This document shows, in pieces, positions 51,096-61,809 of a DNA stretch of 64,000 nucleotides (its first letter is position 1; every line of letters begins with the position of its first letter). Position numbers and translations under genes: made by a program. This DNA comes from Hypholoma sublateritium FD-334 SS-4 (taxonomy: Eukaryota; Basidiomycota; Agaricomycetes; Agaricales; Strophariaceae). The stretch is taken from the NCBI GenBank assembly GCA_000827495.1, contig KN817527.1, positions 188,132-252,131 on the forward strand. The letters run 5' to 3'. Below the pieces are notes generated by a model. The model did not search any database. It was not told the DNA's origin and worked only from the letters and a program-made list of their open reading frames with translations.

Positions 51096-52034
51096 TATGG
51101 CATGGTATTCGCACAAAAATTCCCACAGCCCCGCGCGTTTGATGGGAAGCCCCGCGCGCGCCCCGGGAAGACTACTGATGTTGAAACACCATATTCTACT
51201 GTTTATAGCGTACTCTATTGTAGTCAAACATCACAAATATATATTTTCTGCACTCTTCGCAGCCATAAGTAAACCAGCAGCGTCATCGAGGTGAATCACG
51301 TGATTACACAGTGCTTGCAGGGCCCGCAGTGTTGCCGCAGTGCGCACGGCTTCCACTCAGATCATGGGCGGACTTGGGACGGACTTGTCCCAAAAATGAT
51401 GTTCATCCGATGGTGAAAAATGAAGATTACATCGTTGGAGTTGATTACAGATATTAAATGGTTATCAGTTGACATATAAGTAGATAATTACTTGACTATA
51501 CATCCCTGTATCCCACCGAAAACCGTTGAGTTAAGAAATAGATCTGGCAGTACTGATCGTTATACTTAGTCTTTATGCATGACTGGTGACTATAAATACA
51601 ACAATTCACATATTGAAGTCAGCATCGTCTAAAACTTCGGGGCAAAGGCACATTATCTTAAGCTTTGAGCTACTTGGTTTACATTGAATATCTGCTAATA
51701 ACTGGATTCAACATGAATAGAAACATCGTGGCTGTATATTGCAGGCTTGTTGAGTAACAATGCGCTTGAAGTTTGAACAAAGCAATCATAATTCCCAATC
51801 GCGCTGCGCAAGCGCGTAGCGCGACGACGTCACGTGATTTCTTCGACCAAGCTTCTACCTATCTTAGACTCGAGAAAATAGCAGGAAATATATGTTCGTG
51901 TTGTTTAAATACAATATAATAGGGTAGAGGCACCAAGATATGATATTTTGACATGGGTTTATTGACTGAACCGCGCGCGGGGCCTCCCATCAAACGCGCG
52001 GGGCTGTGGGAATTTTTGTGCGAATACCATGCCA
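51096..52034. mobile_element. Non-autonomous TIR transposon inserted in cupredoxin copy 2
   Basis: The left end TATGGCATGGTATTCGCACA is the reverse complement of the right end. The first 52 bp of the two ends are identical (counting TA shared with the duplication), then one mismatch, then 12 more identical bases. Weaker inverted similarity continues for about 190 bp. The ~940-bp body contains no transposase frame, so it would need a partner in trans. An 8-bp duplication would suit hAT-like or some other superfamilies, but the terminal bases do not settle it. The high identity of the ends points to a fairly recent insertion. GTCACGTGATT-type strings occur near both inner borders. Confidence 0.82.
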
Positions 52035-52042
52035 TAACACCG
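52035..52042. repeat. Right target-site duplication (TAACACCG)
   Basis: This is the second copy of the 8-bp string at 51088-51095. Removing the element and one copy leaves an open frame through the stalk (..APTLTPTPTPTPV..), which is good evidence that the element landed in a working gene. Confidence 0.7.
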
Positions 52043-52726
52043 ACGCCCACGCCCACCCCAGTGCAGGAGAGCGCTACCAAATCACACGTCGGCGCCATCG
52101 TCGGCGGCGTCGTGGGTGGCTTCTTCGGGCTCGTCCTCGTGCTCCTCGGGCTCGTCATCTGCGTGCGCCAGAGCCGCGCGCGCACATCCGCGACACAGCG
52201 CCCGATGAGCGACATGTCGGCGTTCTTCCAGTACGGCCATCCAGGGCCCGTGCACTCCGGCCGCCCCAGCGAGGCAGCGCCCACGGGGCCGGGGACGGCG
52301 CGCGATAACTCGACGAGCGCGCTGCCGCTCCCGCGCTCTGGCCCGGGGGTGGCGCCCGGGTGGACGACGCCGCTCGTGCCGACGCGGCGCTCCTCGCCCC
52401 CGCCTGCGCTGCCTGAGGGCGCGCAGCACCCGCGCGCGGCGCACCATGCGCTCGCGCGGCAGGGGTCCGTGCCGTCGAGCCTCGGTGCGAGCCCGAGCGA
52501 GGCAGCGGCGGCAGCGGCAGCGGGAGGAGGCGCACCACCGATGTCTGCGGCGAACATGAAGGCGCTCGCGCACGAGGTCGCGGCGATGCTTCTGCGCGCG
52601 CCGTCTGGGACGACGCTCAACGACGGGCTGCTCAGCCTGAGCTCCGACCCGTCTAAGGCTCAGTCGGCCTTGCGCGTGCAGGGCAGGCTCAGTCCGGGGA
52701 ACGGGAACGACCCACCTGCCTATTGA

Positions 52727-53815
52727 TCATTGAATTCTTAAGGTTTGATGACCGTCTCTTCTGAATCATGACCAAACAGACGCGCTACGTGCCAATCCAT
52801 CCCTTGTCCATCCCTAATTAATTGTATGTTGCGCAACAGAACATCCTCCTGTACATCTGCTGAACACGCGATGCGGCGGCGTGCATCAATCAGCCTCGTT
52901 GTCCATCATCCAGCCCATGCCCAGTCCCGAGCCTGCTATCAGCGAATAATATACCCTACGTACGAAATCATGATTGTCCCTGTAAAATTTACGTCGAACA
53001 GTACCGCTCACAGCACGTCTAATTTACTCAATTCATGGGAATATCGGAGAATACGTCAACAATTGTGTACCGGTTGAGCGGCAGCCCTGTACTACAGTGA
53101 GCGTACAGTGAGCGTACAGTGAGCATAGGCGCGTATAGGTCTTCCGAAATCAGTCGGCCAGAATAGCGTAACAAAGTCAAGTTCACTCAACCGGTGGATC
53201 AATAGACTGGCATACATATATCATGGCATTGCATTTTAGAGTTTCATTAACTTGAGAACAGTTCTCGTTGTGCCCGCATGGCCGACCTTCGAAAGAAAGC
53301 CCTCACAAAAATATAGCACAGTTAATTATACTCTACTGCTAGCGGCGATTTGCAAGGTACTATCACCAAAATTAGTAGAACTTCCCATCTTAATTTACAC
53401 TGGGTGTGCACCGGTGGGCAGGCATTTAATCCCCCATCAGCCGAGTGACACACAATTCCTTGATGAGTGGCGCACCGCCTCGCCTGATTGTGATCAAGGG
53501 TGTGCTCTACATACTGAGAATCCCCCGCTATCTCATCTCATATGATGCGCAAGTCATGATATCCAGCATTCACCTTGAAAACATATGTAATACATAATAG
53601 ATGGGAGACATGTTATATACGAGTATCCGCACACTATCCTGGAAGCCATTAACTTGAGCGTATAAAGAAGAAGCGTAAGAGAATAAGTGAGATCGATGAG
53701 AAGAAACTGCAACACCTGCGTCGGCGTCCAGTCCGCGAGCGTCGGCATAATTTGAATGAAGAGCCCAATCTCCCGCTCGCTGAACATTGAAGTAGTAACG
53801 CACACAGCGCCGCGC
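52727..53815. other. Intergenic DNA with a short tandem repeat
   Basis: No gene is supported. Three copies of the 11-mer TACAGTGAGCG lie at 53093-53125, the last with one change. Flanking genes converge here, so this is 3' flanking sequence for both. Confidence 0.6.
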
Positions 53816-54471
53816 CTAGCCAGACACCTGCACCTGCTGCTGCTGCGCCGTCGCCGCCGGCGTTGAGGTGCCTGTCGTGATAGGCGGATTATCCGGGCCC
53901 TGCGCCGCCGTAGTCAGCGTCCCAGTGCTCACGCCCACGGCCGAGCTCGTGCCCGCCACCGGTGCCGTCGTCGTCGTCGTGCTGCTGCTGTTCCCCGCGC
54001 CCCCGCTCACACCCTCGCCCGCCGTGCTGTTCCCCGTGCTCGTGCCAACCTGCACGCCCGTATCCGTCTTCTTCTTCCGCGTCCCGCCAACCGCGCCGCC
54101 GACGACGGCACCGATGATCACCGCCAGCACCACGAGGATGACGATGATCCCCTTCTTCGTGCGGTAGAACGGCGTTTTGGAAGGGGAAACGTAGGCGCCC
54201 TCCTGCGCGAGGGCGGGCGTGGTGCTCCCGTTCCCGTACGCCTCGAGGTTCTGCCGCGAGTTCGAGGCGGGCGGCGTGGGCGCGGCGGGCTTTTCGTTCA
54301 GGATATCGGGGTTGTAGCCGTCCTACATGCACAAAGAAAAAAGGAAGGTAGGTTGATCAACTCCTCGAGTGATGCGGGGTGATGGGGCGCAGCAAGCGCA
54401 CGCACCTGCATCTGCGCCCGCGTCGCGGCGGGCGCCGACGCCAGTAGGCTCTGGTCATAAGGTGAGGACAT
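53816..54471 (-). CDS. Single-pass membrane protein with glycine-zipper helix
   Basis: Two exons (54471-54406, 54322-53816) sum to 573 nt, giving 190 residues. I know no named family. An N-terminal part of about 80 residues without signal peptide (MSSPYDQSLLASAPAATRAQ..) leads to a basic stretch FYRTKKG, one membrane helix (IIVILVVLAVIIGAVVGG) with GG repeats, and TRKKK. A Thr/Ser/Gly-rich C-terminal part ends in a Gln run. The layout suggests a signal-anchor protein with a short cytoplasmic head and a glycosylated low-complexity outside part, but topology is inferred. The gene at 55305-55841 has the same plan and a similar helix, so the two are probably ancient tandem paralogues. Confidence 0.72.
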
Positions 54472-55304
54472 GAGGTCGGTCGTCCAAGGGCTATCGACTC
54501 CCGGTCGACAGTGCTAGTGGTGGTGGAAGAAGCCCAACGGTGTACAGCCTCCGGACACGAAAGGGGCCCCGTGCGGCCACTCTCTCTCCGATGTGCTCGG
54601 CCCTGGGCAGCAATCAGTCTTGGGCAGCGCGCGCCGCCATGTCAGGCACGGTTGTTTTTAGACGGCTATGTACTGCCTTGAAAATAGCATAGATGATGCT
54701 CGACTATTAGCAGATAAGATTGCGTGCATATGCTCAGGGGCTGGCGGTAGTGGTGGTGGTGGTGGTTAGGAGGAAAGGCGGAGGGTACTTTTGTGATCGA
54801 AATATGCAAGAAATATGTGATCGAGAAAAGAGCAGTTGGCACCAAATATTCATGTTCGGAAATGAAAAGGTTTTACCGTTGTAAGGGAAAACCGAGCACA
54901 TTCCTGTGGATTCCATAGAGTGAACTGAAGGGATTAGTTGCAGCGCAATTTTCGTGCATATATGCGGCTCAGCGAATTGTCCATGATAATGTCCATGATG
55001 CACCGCGTCGGTGCTGAATAAAAGAGAATATTTCTGAAGCATGTAAGGTGTCAGGGGTGCGGAGAAGAAAAAAGGAGACCACATAAATGCACGATGTACG
55101 TATGCCCACCGAAGAGAACCGTAAACCCAAGAAGAAAATACAAAACGCTATGATATCCCTCGCGAAACCCAGATAAAACCCAATGAAATCGAAATTCAAC
55201 GTTCAACGCTCAACATGAGGATACGCCCGCCCCGCCTTGAATTGTGTATGTCGTCGTCGAATGTGCCGTGGTCCATCCCCAGCGTCGAATCCGTGTGCGG
55301 CCGA
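54472..55304. other. Intergenic DNA between two related membrane-protein genes
   Basis: It includes the promoter of the 53816-54471 gene and the 3' flank of the next. A GGT-type microsatellite (GGTGGTGGTGGTGG) lies near 54750. The minus-strand frames at 54734-55199 look like chance frames. Confidence 0.55.
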
Positions 55305-55841
55305 TCAAGGAGGTTGGGTGGTAGCTTCGGCTTGCACGACAAGCTGTGGAGTGAGAACGGCTGAGATGTGTGGGGGTGCCGGCTGAGCCTCGCGCCGAAT
55401 GGGATATGCTCTCTCCGCAAGCGCCGTCGTGGTTATCGTCCCAGCGGATGTAGGGAGTACGGTCCTCGTCGCTGATGTGGCCGCGCTCGTCGTCGTCGTC
55501 GGCGCCCCTCCTCCACCAGTTCGCTTGCCGCCAATAACGCCGCCGACGATGCCCCCAATGATGGCGAGCACGGCGAGGACGATGACCACATAGCCCCACT
55601 TCGTGCGCCAGAACGGGTGCAGCTGGGAGACGACCTGCAGCTTTCCGGGCGGCAGCAGGTGCTCGTCGCGCCGTCCGAGACGCGGCAACTTGGAGGTGGA
55701 ATCAGTCTTTGATCGAGACGAGGCAACGTAATGGCACATTGGTATCTATATAAAGTTGCGCGACGGAAGAGGCGGGCATACCTCGATGTCGTCGATGTGC
55801 TCTTCGGGGCGGGATACGGTGGGCGGGGACGAGCTGGTCAT
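55305..55841 (-). CDS. Single-pass membrane protein, paralogue of the 53816-54471 gene
   Basis: Two exons (55841-55782, 55706-55305) sum to 462 nt, giving 153 residues. An upstream in-frame Met at 55967 would add 42 residues; I chose the later ATG because the extension is unlike the neighbour. The order of parts is a short acidic head (MTSSSPPTVSRPEEHIDDIE), FWRTKWG, one helix with a glycine zipper (YVVIVLAVLAIIGGIVGGVI), a KR stop, and a Thr/Ala-rich C-terminal part. FYRTKKG plus helix in the neighbour and FWRTKWG plus helix here are clearly related. Function unknown. Confidence 0.7.
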
Positions 55842-57590
55842 TGCGGAGCGGCCCTGCCACCGGGACTCAGATGTGGTGGGGAGAAGCAGAGGGCAGGCGC
55901 GCGACGTTGTCAAGCTGGTCTGGGCCTGGTGCCTCTGCGGAAAAGCGCGCTTCGCGCTGATGCTCACTTCGGCTCCATTCTAACTCAGGGTGCATGCACG
56001 CTCTCTACTCAATTGCAATTCACCGCAGCGACCATCACTCGCACACCCCCTTCTCATGTTCAATCCCTGGCGCGCCGCACACCACTAAATCCCCCCTAAA
56101 AAGCAGACTCGAACGACTTGGCTGGTCTCGAGAAGCGTCCTATTAGGACCAGCTGTCGCAGTGACAGGCTTCGGCGTGGCAATCTCCACATATCACCGCC
56201 GCGAGCATACCTGAGTCTAACACGTACATTTATGATTGACGGAGATCTGCAAAGCTTTTTCAAGAAAAAACTCTGCGCGCGCGCGGCATCCCCAGCCGCA
56301 CGTCGGGATTCGGGATATATTCCGTGGTCAAACTCACATGGCGTCGAAGGGCCCAGGAAATCTACTCTTGTGTACCACTACAGCAGCGCCAGCCTGCGTA
56401 GCCCCTCAAACCACCGTCAAAGAACGCGGGAAGCAGGAATGTTCCTCCCCCGTCTCGTCGTCGATTATCTCCCGACTGCGCACTGTATCTCGAGAACTAC
56501 CCCCGTCGCAGCGCGCACATACAGCCGCTGGTATTATTTTTAGCGGCGTCACAACTCACAGACCTTGAGGTCTGGGTGATAGAACGTACGTTTCCCTCTT
56601 GGTTGATCTTTGTCATTGCTTATCGGCATTGGCAAGAGGGTGAGCCAGGCCTAGGCCCGTGCCTCGTAGGAGCATTTCCGAGGGGTCAAGTGAACAGTTC
56701 GCCTTTTTTGATCATTTTCCGTTGGGAATTAAATGACCGTCGGCATAGCGCAAACAGCGGACTGGGAGGTGGAGTATGGTCGGATTTTTTGCCAGAAGAA
56801 GCTGGCTGCCTGAAGGTTCTCTACGGCGACATGAAGGCGTGCACGAGCCTTCGTAAAGCGCAGTGTGAAATTATATTTCATCTCGGCGCTTCTGTCTTGG
56901 AACGAATTTTCTTGAACGTTCTATCAGCCCAAATCTTTTAAGGTTCCTTGGGTATTCAAGCATGACAAATCATAACACAGTTCAGAAGGAAGCACTGACC
57001 CACATCGTCGCTAACTTCCAGGGGAACGTTTGTCACTGGTACTAGCCGCTGCCTCGGACAGCGCCATTGCTTTCCTTCAAGCTGCATGTCACCGGAAATT
57101 ATTGGAATGAAAAAACTGAATATCAGTTCGTAACTAATAACTTTCGCGACGCAAGGCGACGCACCATAAAATCGAGATTCTTCAAGCCGCGAATTTAGCA
57201 GAAGTTGAGGTACATACCTGCGGCGCCTGTATAGAATTTATAATCTGCGATCACACGCTTGAAATTGCTCTGCAATTGTGCAGCTTCTCCAGGCTTCTAT
57301 CGCGCACGTACTTATCACAGACAGCACTTCGGCATCACAGCAGATTACAGCACGGCAGCTCGCCGCCTCAAGCCATATGTGTATCCGAGAGGCCGCCTCG
57401 CGGGGAGAAATCTGGAGAAGCCTGCGTAGATCTTGAGAAACCACGACGTGCTCGGCTAACAAGGCATGCATTCAGCGGTGCGGCTGGAAATAAACTGTGG
57501 TTAAATTGTACAGCTCTTTCCGCGGAGAATAAAGAAAACCAAAATACAAAAAAAAAAATGCCCTTCATGACAAGAGTCGCGCGCCAGGCC
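55842..57590. other. Intergenic DNA, no gene recognised
   Basis: It contains several overlapping short frames. The longest single one (56576-56941, plus, 121 codons) has no domain, no promoter signal and no splice partner. The CTT/GGA-rich leader near 56000 is probably the promoter of the minus-strand membrane protein. Confidence 0.5.
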
Positions 57591-58198
57591 CTAGTGGAAC
57601 CACCCCTTCGGCTGCTCCACCGCCTCCTCCCCAAGCTCCCCATCGCGGCGCTTGCGGAGCGTCTCCAGCATCCGCCGCACCCCCTCCACATCGCCCACGC
57701 TCGCCTGCCCGTCCGCCCAGTCCACCACGATCGGCCACTTCAGCGCGTGCGGGTTCTCCTGCGCGAGCGCTGCGATCGCCTTCGTCGTCGTCGGCTGCTC
57801 CGCGCTCCCCCGCGGTGCCGCTGCCGGGTGCGCGGAGAGGAAGACGAGCGAGGGGCTGAGGGGTTTGGGGGAGAGGTACGTGAGGATGGTCTTCAGCTGG
57901 TCGGCATTCGGCGGGGACTCGACGACTTCGAGGTTGAAGGTGAGTGGGGGCGCGGTTTCGGTGGTTGGAGGGTAGGGTCCCGACAGCGAGGACCGGAGGA
58001 GGTTGAGGGCGTTTATTGAGGGCGGAGAGTGTGGATGGTGGCTAAGACATAATATGATTCAGTGGATACGGATTGCGACGAGGTGGTGGTGGTAACTTAC
58101 AAGATGGAGATTTCGGGCTGGGGATCAGATGTTCAGATCGGGTTTGTCCTATAAGTGATTCTCTTGCTCACGATTTTTCGTTTGAATGAATTAAACAT
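57591..58198 (-). CDS. Small thioredoxin-like protein (DUF1687/FMP46 type)
   Basis: Three exons (58198-58172, 58117-58101, 58041-57591) sum to 495 nt, giving 164 residues. The middle exon is only 17 nt. The protein begins MFNSFKRKIPEISIFHHPHS and has SINALNLLRSSLSGPY, FNLEVVESPPNADQLKTIL, LKWPIVVDWADGQASVGD and ends QPKGWFH. This layout recalls the redoxin-like DUF1687 family whose yeast member Fmp46 is a mitochondrial protein of unknown role. Where a thioredoxin would have its CxxC this sequence has HHPHSPPS, so disulfide exchange is unlikely. The opposite-strand frame across the same bases is a shadow. Confidence 0.75.
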
Positions 58199-59983
58199 CT
58201 TATACGGAGTAGTCTGGTCCGTTCAGAGGACGCAAATGAAGTTCTAGGGGTGAAGGAGGAGTTGAGGAGGAGTTCAGCAGAGTTGCCCCCGGCCATCACT
58301 ACGTCGTCTGTGTCTTTCAGGAGCCGATGCCAAGCACTGGTCCTACGGCCCGCACCGGCCCGATGCGGAGTGAACGGACTTGCTTTCAGCGACCAGCTGC
58401 TAGTTCGGCGAGCTAACGGCTGCTAACGGCCAGAAATCTGATCACATCCAGTCACAACCATGATGGGTGAGGTAGAAGACTGATGGAGCGCCGCTATCTG
58501 CCACAAATCTGCGGTGACATCAAGATTCAAGGTGACATCTAGGTGACATAGGAATTAAGCGCCCACTTTATTTAATTTCCGGTGGGTTCTCTCGGACGTT
58601 CATGCGCAACATATACTCACATAAAGGTCCTTCTCTTGATCCCCACCTAAAACTCCCTGCCGCCGGACACTCCCTCAAGGCGGTCTAACCATTTGCGGTG
58701 ATCAAGTTCGTGCCACCGAATCCACGGCTAAAAATAGAACCCACTTACATACACCCAGCGTATTCTTCGCACTTGCGTGCACAACCAGATATCGATCAAA
58801 AAACTTGATAATTGATTGATAAAATGTCGACGAGATGCATGGAATATTTAACAAAGATCTTTGTTCAGGTTGATATCTGGTCGCTGGTCAATGACAGGGC
58901 TTCGGTGCTTACCAGATAATGCACTATTTAATCACAACGTCTTCTTCGCATACTTAAATATTTCACTAAATAGCATACACGTTTTGCACCCGGTAATTTT
59001 TCTGCCTCTCGCCGTCAGAGAAAAAAGCCTGTTAATTAGAGTTCTGTTTCTCCCCTCTTCACGGCTACGACGACGAGTAAAATATTCATACCGGCTTAGT
59101 ACTGTGCCAGTTGATTATTTTTCCACTTTGTGCTACGCAAATCAAAAAACCAGCCGGAAAATTAAAGCATGACGTATAAGTAGTAAGAGCTTAGAATTTA
59201 TCTATCTTAGATTCCTCGTCCCCCTCGCGCGCACCGTCACGCTGAGCTTCTAAATAGTCGCGATCAAAGGAAACGACAGCGCATTCCGATCTGATAGTGC
59301 ATTTCAGCGCTTTATTCCTCAAAAAAATTGTTTGATTAGAAACTAAATAGACCTAAATCATTTTTAATGCTGACGGGCGTCAACGCGGCGACGAATTCGT
59401 GGATCACATTTTCATACCCCCTCATCCAGCGCACGCTGATATGGGCGGCCACCTTGACATTTTCCTACCACCGCACTTGTGGATTGGTAATCTGCCTCGG
59501 CCAGGAAAACAAACGAGCGTCTATTCTATCCAGGCCCCTCCTTCCGGCGTGGTCCGTACGGCATTTCTACAATTAACTGGACTTAACTCAATCTTTAATC
59601 GCACACATGTGATGCACAAAACATATCCGTCAACATGATCAATCACTATATATCGCCCCCATATCTCTACCTATCTCTACCGTGTCGAGCGTGAACGCGT
59701 CCTCCATAAATCAGCCCGATGCAGCAGAACACATGACCAAAGGGGCAAAATCACGACACCGCTAACTATAAGTAATCGCCTCATGGCGCGCTTCGTATCA
59801 GATGAGTGGATGCGCGTCTGAAGTTGAGCTTAGCCCACCAGCATCATCCCGGTAGGCCTGACCTCTTCGCTTCACTCGCCGGTCTGAATCATAAGTGTCA
59901 TTACTTGATAGGTTGGACGCAGACTCAGACGCTACACGTTTCTGTCCCGGAATCATTGACTTCAAGTCGAAAGCAGCGCACTC
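58199..59983. other. Intergenic DNA, no gene recognised
   Basis: 1.8 kb of AT-rich DNA between divergent genes. GCTAACGGC and GGTGACATC occur as short direct repeats near 58410-58550. Frames at 58861-59172 and 59367-59638 carry no domain. Confidence 0.55.
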
Positions 59984-61120
59984 ATGATAGGATTCAGGAC
60001 CTCAATACCTCAAAGCCCTTCCGTTCGGTCCCGTAGAAGCAGTACGACTGGCGCAGCATCCGTTGCACGAGAAACTGCGCTCATTCCGAGGAATGTCCCA
60101 GCGCTGCGAACCCTAGACGACGTGCGGGATCAAGTGGCACAAGAGATAGCGGTGCACACCATAACAAAGGCCAAAGTACAGGACGGTGGGTACCTCTTCC
60201 TGATCCATACGCCAGTCGCTGAAGCACCCCAAAGGCGTGCGCATCGGTGTGCGCCTCGTCATGTCGAAGAGCGAGGACGAAGAATTCATCCGGCAGGTCG
60301 CCGTGCGCCTGAGCGACCAGCTGACGCTCTACCAGCACCTCTTCGCCGTCGCGACGACCGCGCAGTCCGCACGCTCCGAGGCGAGCACGCTCATCATCTT
60401 CGGCTCGTCGGCGGACTACGTGCAGCGCGCGGTGCTCCTCGCGAGCTCGAAGTTCATCGGCCGCGTTGTCTCCGTCACGAGCGACGGCGCGGCCGACTTC
60501 TGGGTGGCGAGCGTGCAGGACCTCGGCGTGTCGCCGTACGACGAGGACGCGCTGTGGGACGTCGTGCGCAAGGCTGCGCGGGCACCGATGGACCCACTGC
60601 TCCCGCCGCCCGGGGCGCGAGGTATCGCTGAGATCCTTGCGGAGGCGCGTGCGCGTATCCAGCGCATCACGCCCGCGCAGGCGTTCGAAGAGCTGCGCGA
60701 GTCGCAGGTCGGCGCGCCGACGTTCCTCGTCGACATCCGTCCGCAAGCGCAGCGCGAGGCCAAGGGCGGCATTCACGGGTCGCTCATCATCGAGCGCAAT
60801 GTGCTCGAGTGGCGCTTTGATCCGCGGTGCGCCTCCCGCCTCACTATCGCGGATAGGTATGACCTCCGGATCATTATCTTCTGCCAAGAGGGGTATACGT
60901 CGAGGTGGGTGGTCGTGCCGGTCAGGATACGCAGGCGGAGCGATGCTGATATTCTCGTGCGCCTTTTAGTCTGGCTGCCTATTCCCTCCACCAGATCGGA
61001 CTTTTGAATACGACCGATATCATTGGTGGGTATGAAGCGTGGAGGGGAGCAGGGCTCCCAATGGATCTGAACCGACCGGAGTCAGAGTCACTGGTGGAAA
61101 TCGCAGGTGCTCTGGTCTGA
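59984..61120 (+). CDS. Rhodanese-domain protein with extra N-terminal domain
   Basis: Three exons (59984-60175, 60216-60904, 60970-61120) sum to 1,032 nt, giving 343 residues. The C-terminal ~130 residues form a rhodanese homology domain: FLVDIRPQAQREAKGGIHGS, IIFCQEGYTSSLAAYSLHQIG with the active-site Cys at the start of the CQEGYTS loop, and IIGGYEAWRGAGLP. A sulfurtransferase or a sulfur or phosphate carrier role is plausible. The preceding ~180 residues (RIGVRLVMSKSEDEEF.., TLIIFGSSADYVQRAVLLAS, RVVSVTSDGAADFWVASVQD) belong to no family I can name. The first ~50 residues are Ser/Arg-rich and the start is simply the first in-frame Met. The second exon is strikingly GC-rich compared with its flanks. 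Confidence 0.82.
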
Positions 61121-61809
61121 TAATTCAATGGGCGACGGGCGACCAATCCCCGCAGTGATACGCCAGTGAAAAGCGCCTACAAACGCAGCGATTGGCCATG
61201 TGGCCAGCGCACTGGGATGCGGCAGCAGAAGCCCAATAGTGAGGAGATGGCTGTCATTTGTGCGGTTTCTATTGGTAGACGGGGACGGCCCTCACTGGGC
61301 CGGAGGGGTCGCGTGTCTACCGACATGTCAATTCGACCGGTTATATGAGTGCCAGTCGCTCGCATCAACGCGCCGTGGGGTCGCCGCCGCTTCTACGTTG
61401 ATTAGGGTTCAAGAGGTGTTGCGGTATTATCAATTTAAATATGCATTGAACGAATCAGCGCCCTCAACGATTGGTGAATTTCACATAAGATCTTGAGAAT
61501 ATGGCGAGTAGCACCAAGGGATTAGATGCTAACCTGCATTCCAATGACTCGAAATGGGATGTTCCCGAATAAATGCAGCGTCGGAGATCGTTTGATGGAG
61601 TTATTGCATTTGTCCAATCATGAAATATGAATGCGGGGTAGTACTGCATCTTACCGCACGTTTAATGGGACTCTCCTACATACCAAACAAACCAACAATG
61701 TAAATTTCGCTGGGCGCACCACGCTATGGTGAAATGTATAAGCGCCAAAGCACACACCCGGCCGCTGGACTGGTTAAGCGCCATTCATAGTCACAACGAC
61801 TCGACCGTA
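61121..61809. other. 3' intergenic space between convergent genes
   Basis: 3' flanks of the rhodanese gene and VPS36. The short overlapping frames at 61166-61649 show no domain. Confidence 0.55.

Larger units (their letters stand above)
50187..52726 (+). pseudogene. Cupredoxin-like membrane protein (copy 2), split by a transposon
   Basis: The 5' part is a close paralogue of copy 1: signal peptide MIVSYFLVVLGLFAVFTAG, ITVGQLGSFYNPPTLSAGLND, GPFHTVTQ, IWYFCQISTPTSHCGSGMVG, then AINPPSQEAYQQFKAAAEA and a Thr-rich stalk reaching ..SSAPTLTP. At 51095 the coding sequence is interrupted by an inserted element of about 940 bp. After it the same reading resumes as TPTPTPVQESATKSHVGAIVGG, followed by the membrane helix (VGGFFGLVLVLLGLVICV), RQSRAR, and a Gly/Ala/Pro-rich cytoplasmic tail ending NDPPAY. 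A transcript from the old promoter would read into the element and stop, giving a secreted domain without anchor. The 3' part has an ATG at 51953 inside the element's right repeat, in frame with the membrane segment. I call it disrupted; a chimeric product is possible. Confidence 0.75.

Noticed and set aside
51096..52034. The inserted segment as a large intron of cupredoxin copy 2
   Set aside because: It has long inverted ends and a flanking target duplication, lacks splice signals at its borders, and is far longer than other introns in this window.
56576..56941. 121-codon plus-strand frame
   Set aside because: No family resemblance, no promoter or splice context.
57276..58019. 247-codon plus-strand frame rich in Arg and Pro
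   Set aside because: It is the shadow of the GC-rich minus-strand thioredoxin-like gene, whose exons join in phase and resemble a known family.
60081..60887. 268-codon minus-strand frame
   Set aside because: Shadow of the GC-rich rhodanese exon. The plus strand carries the recognisable active-site loop.
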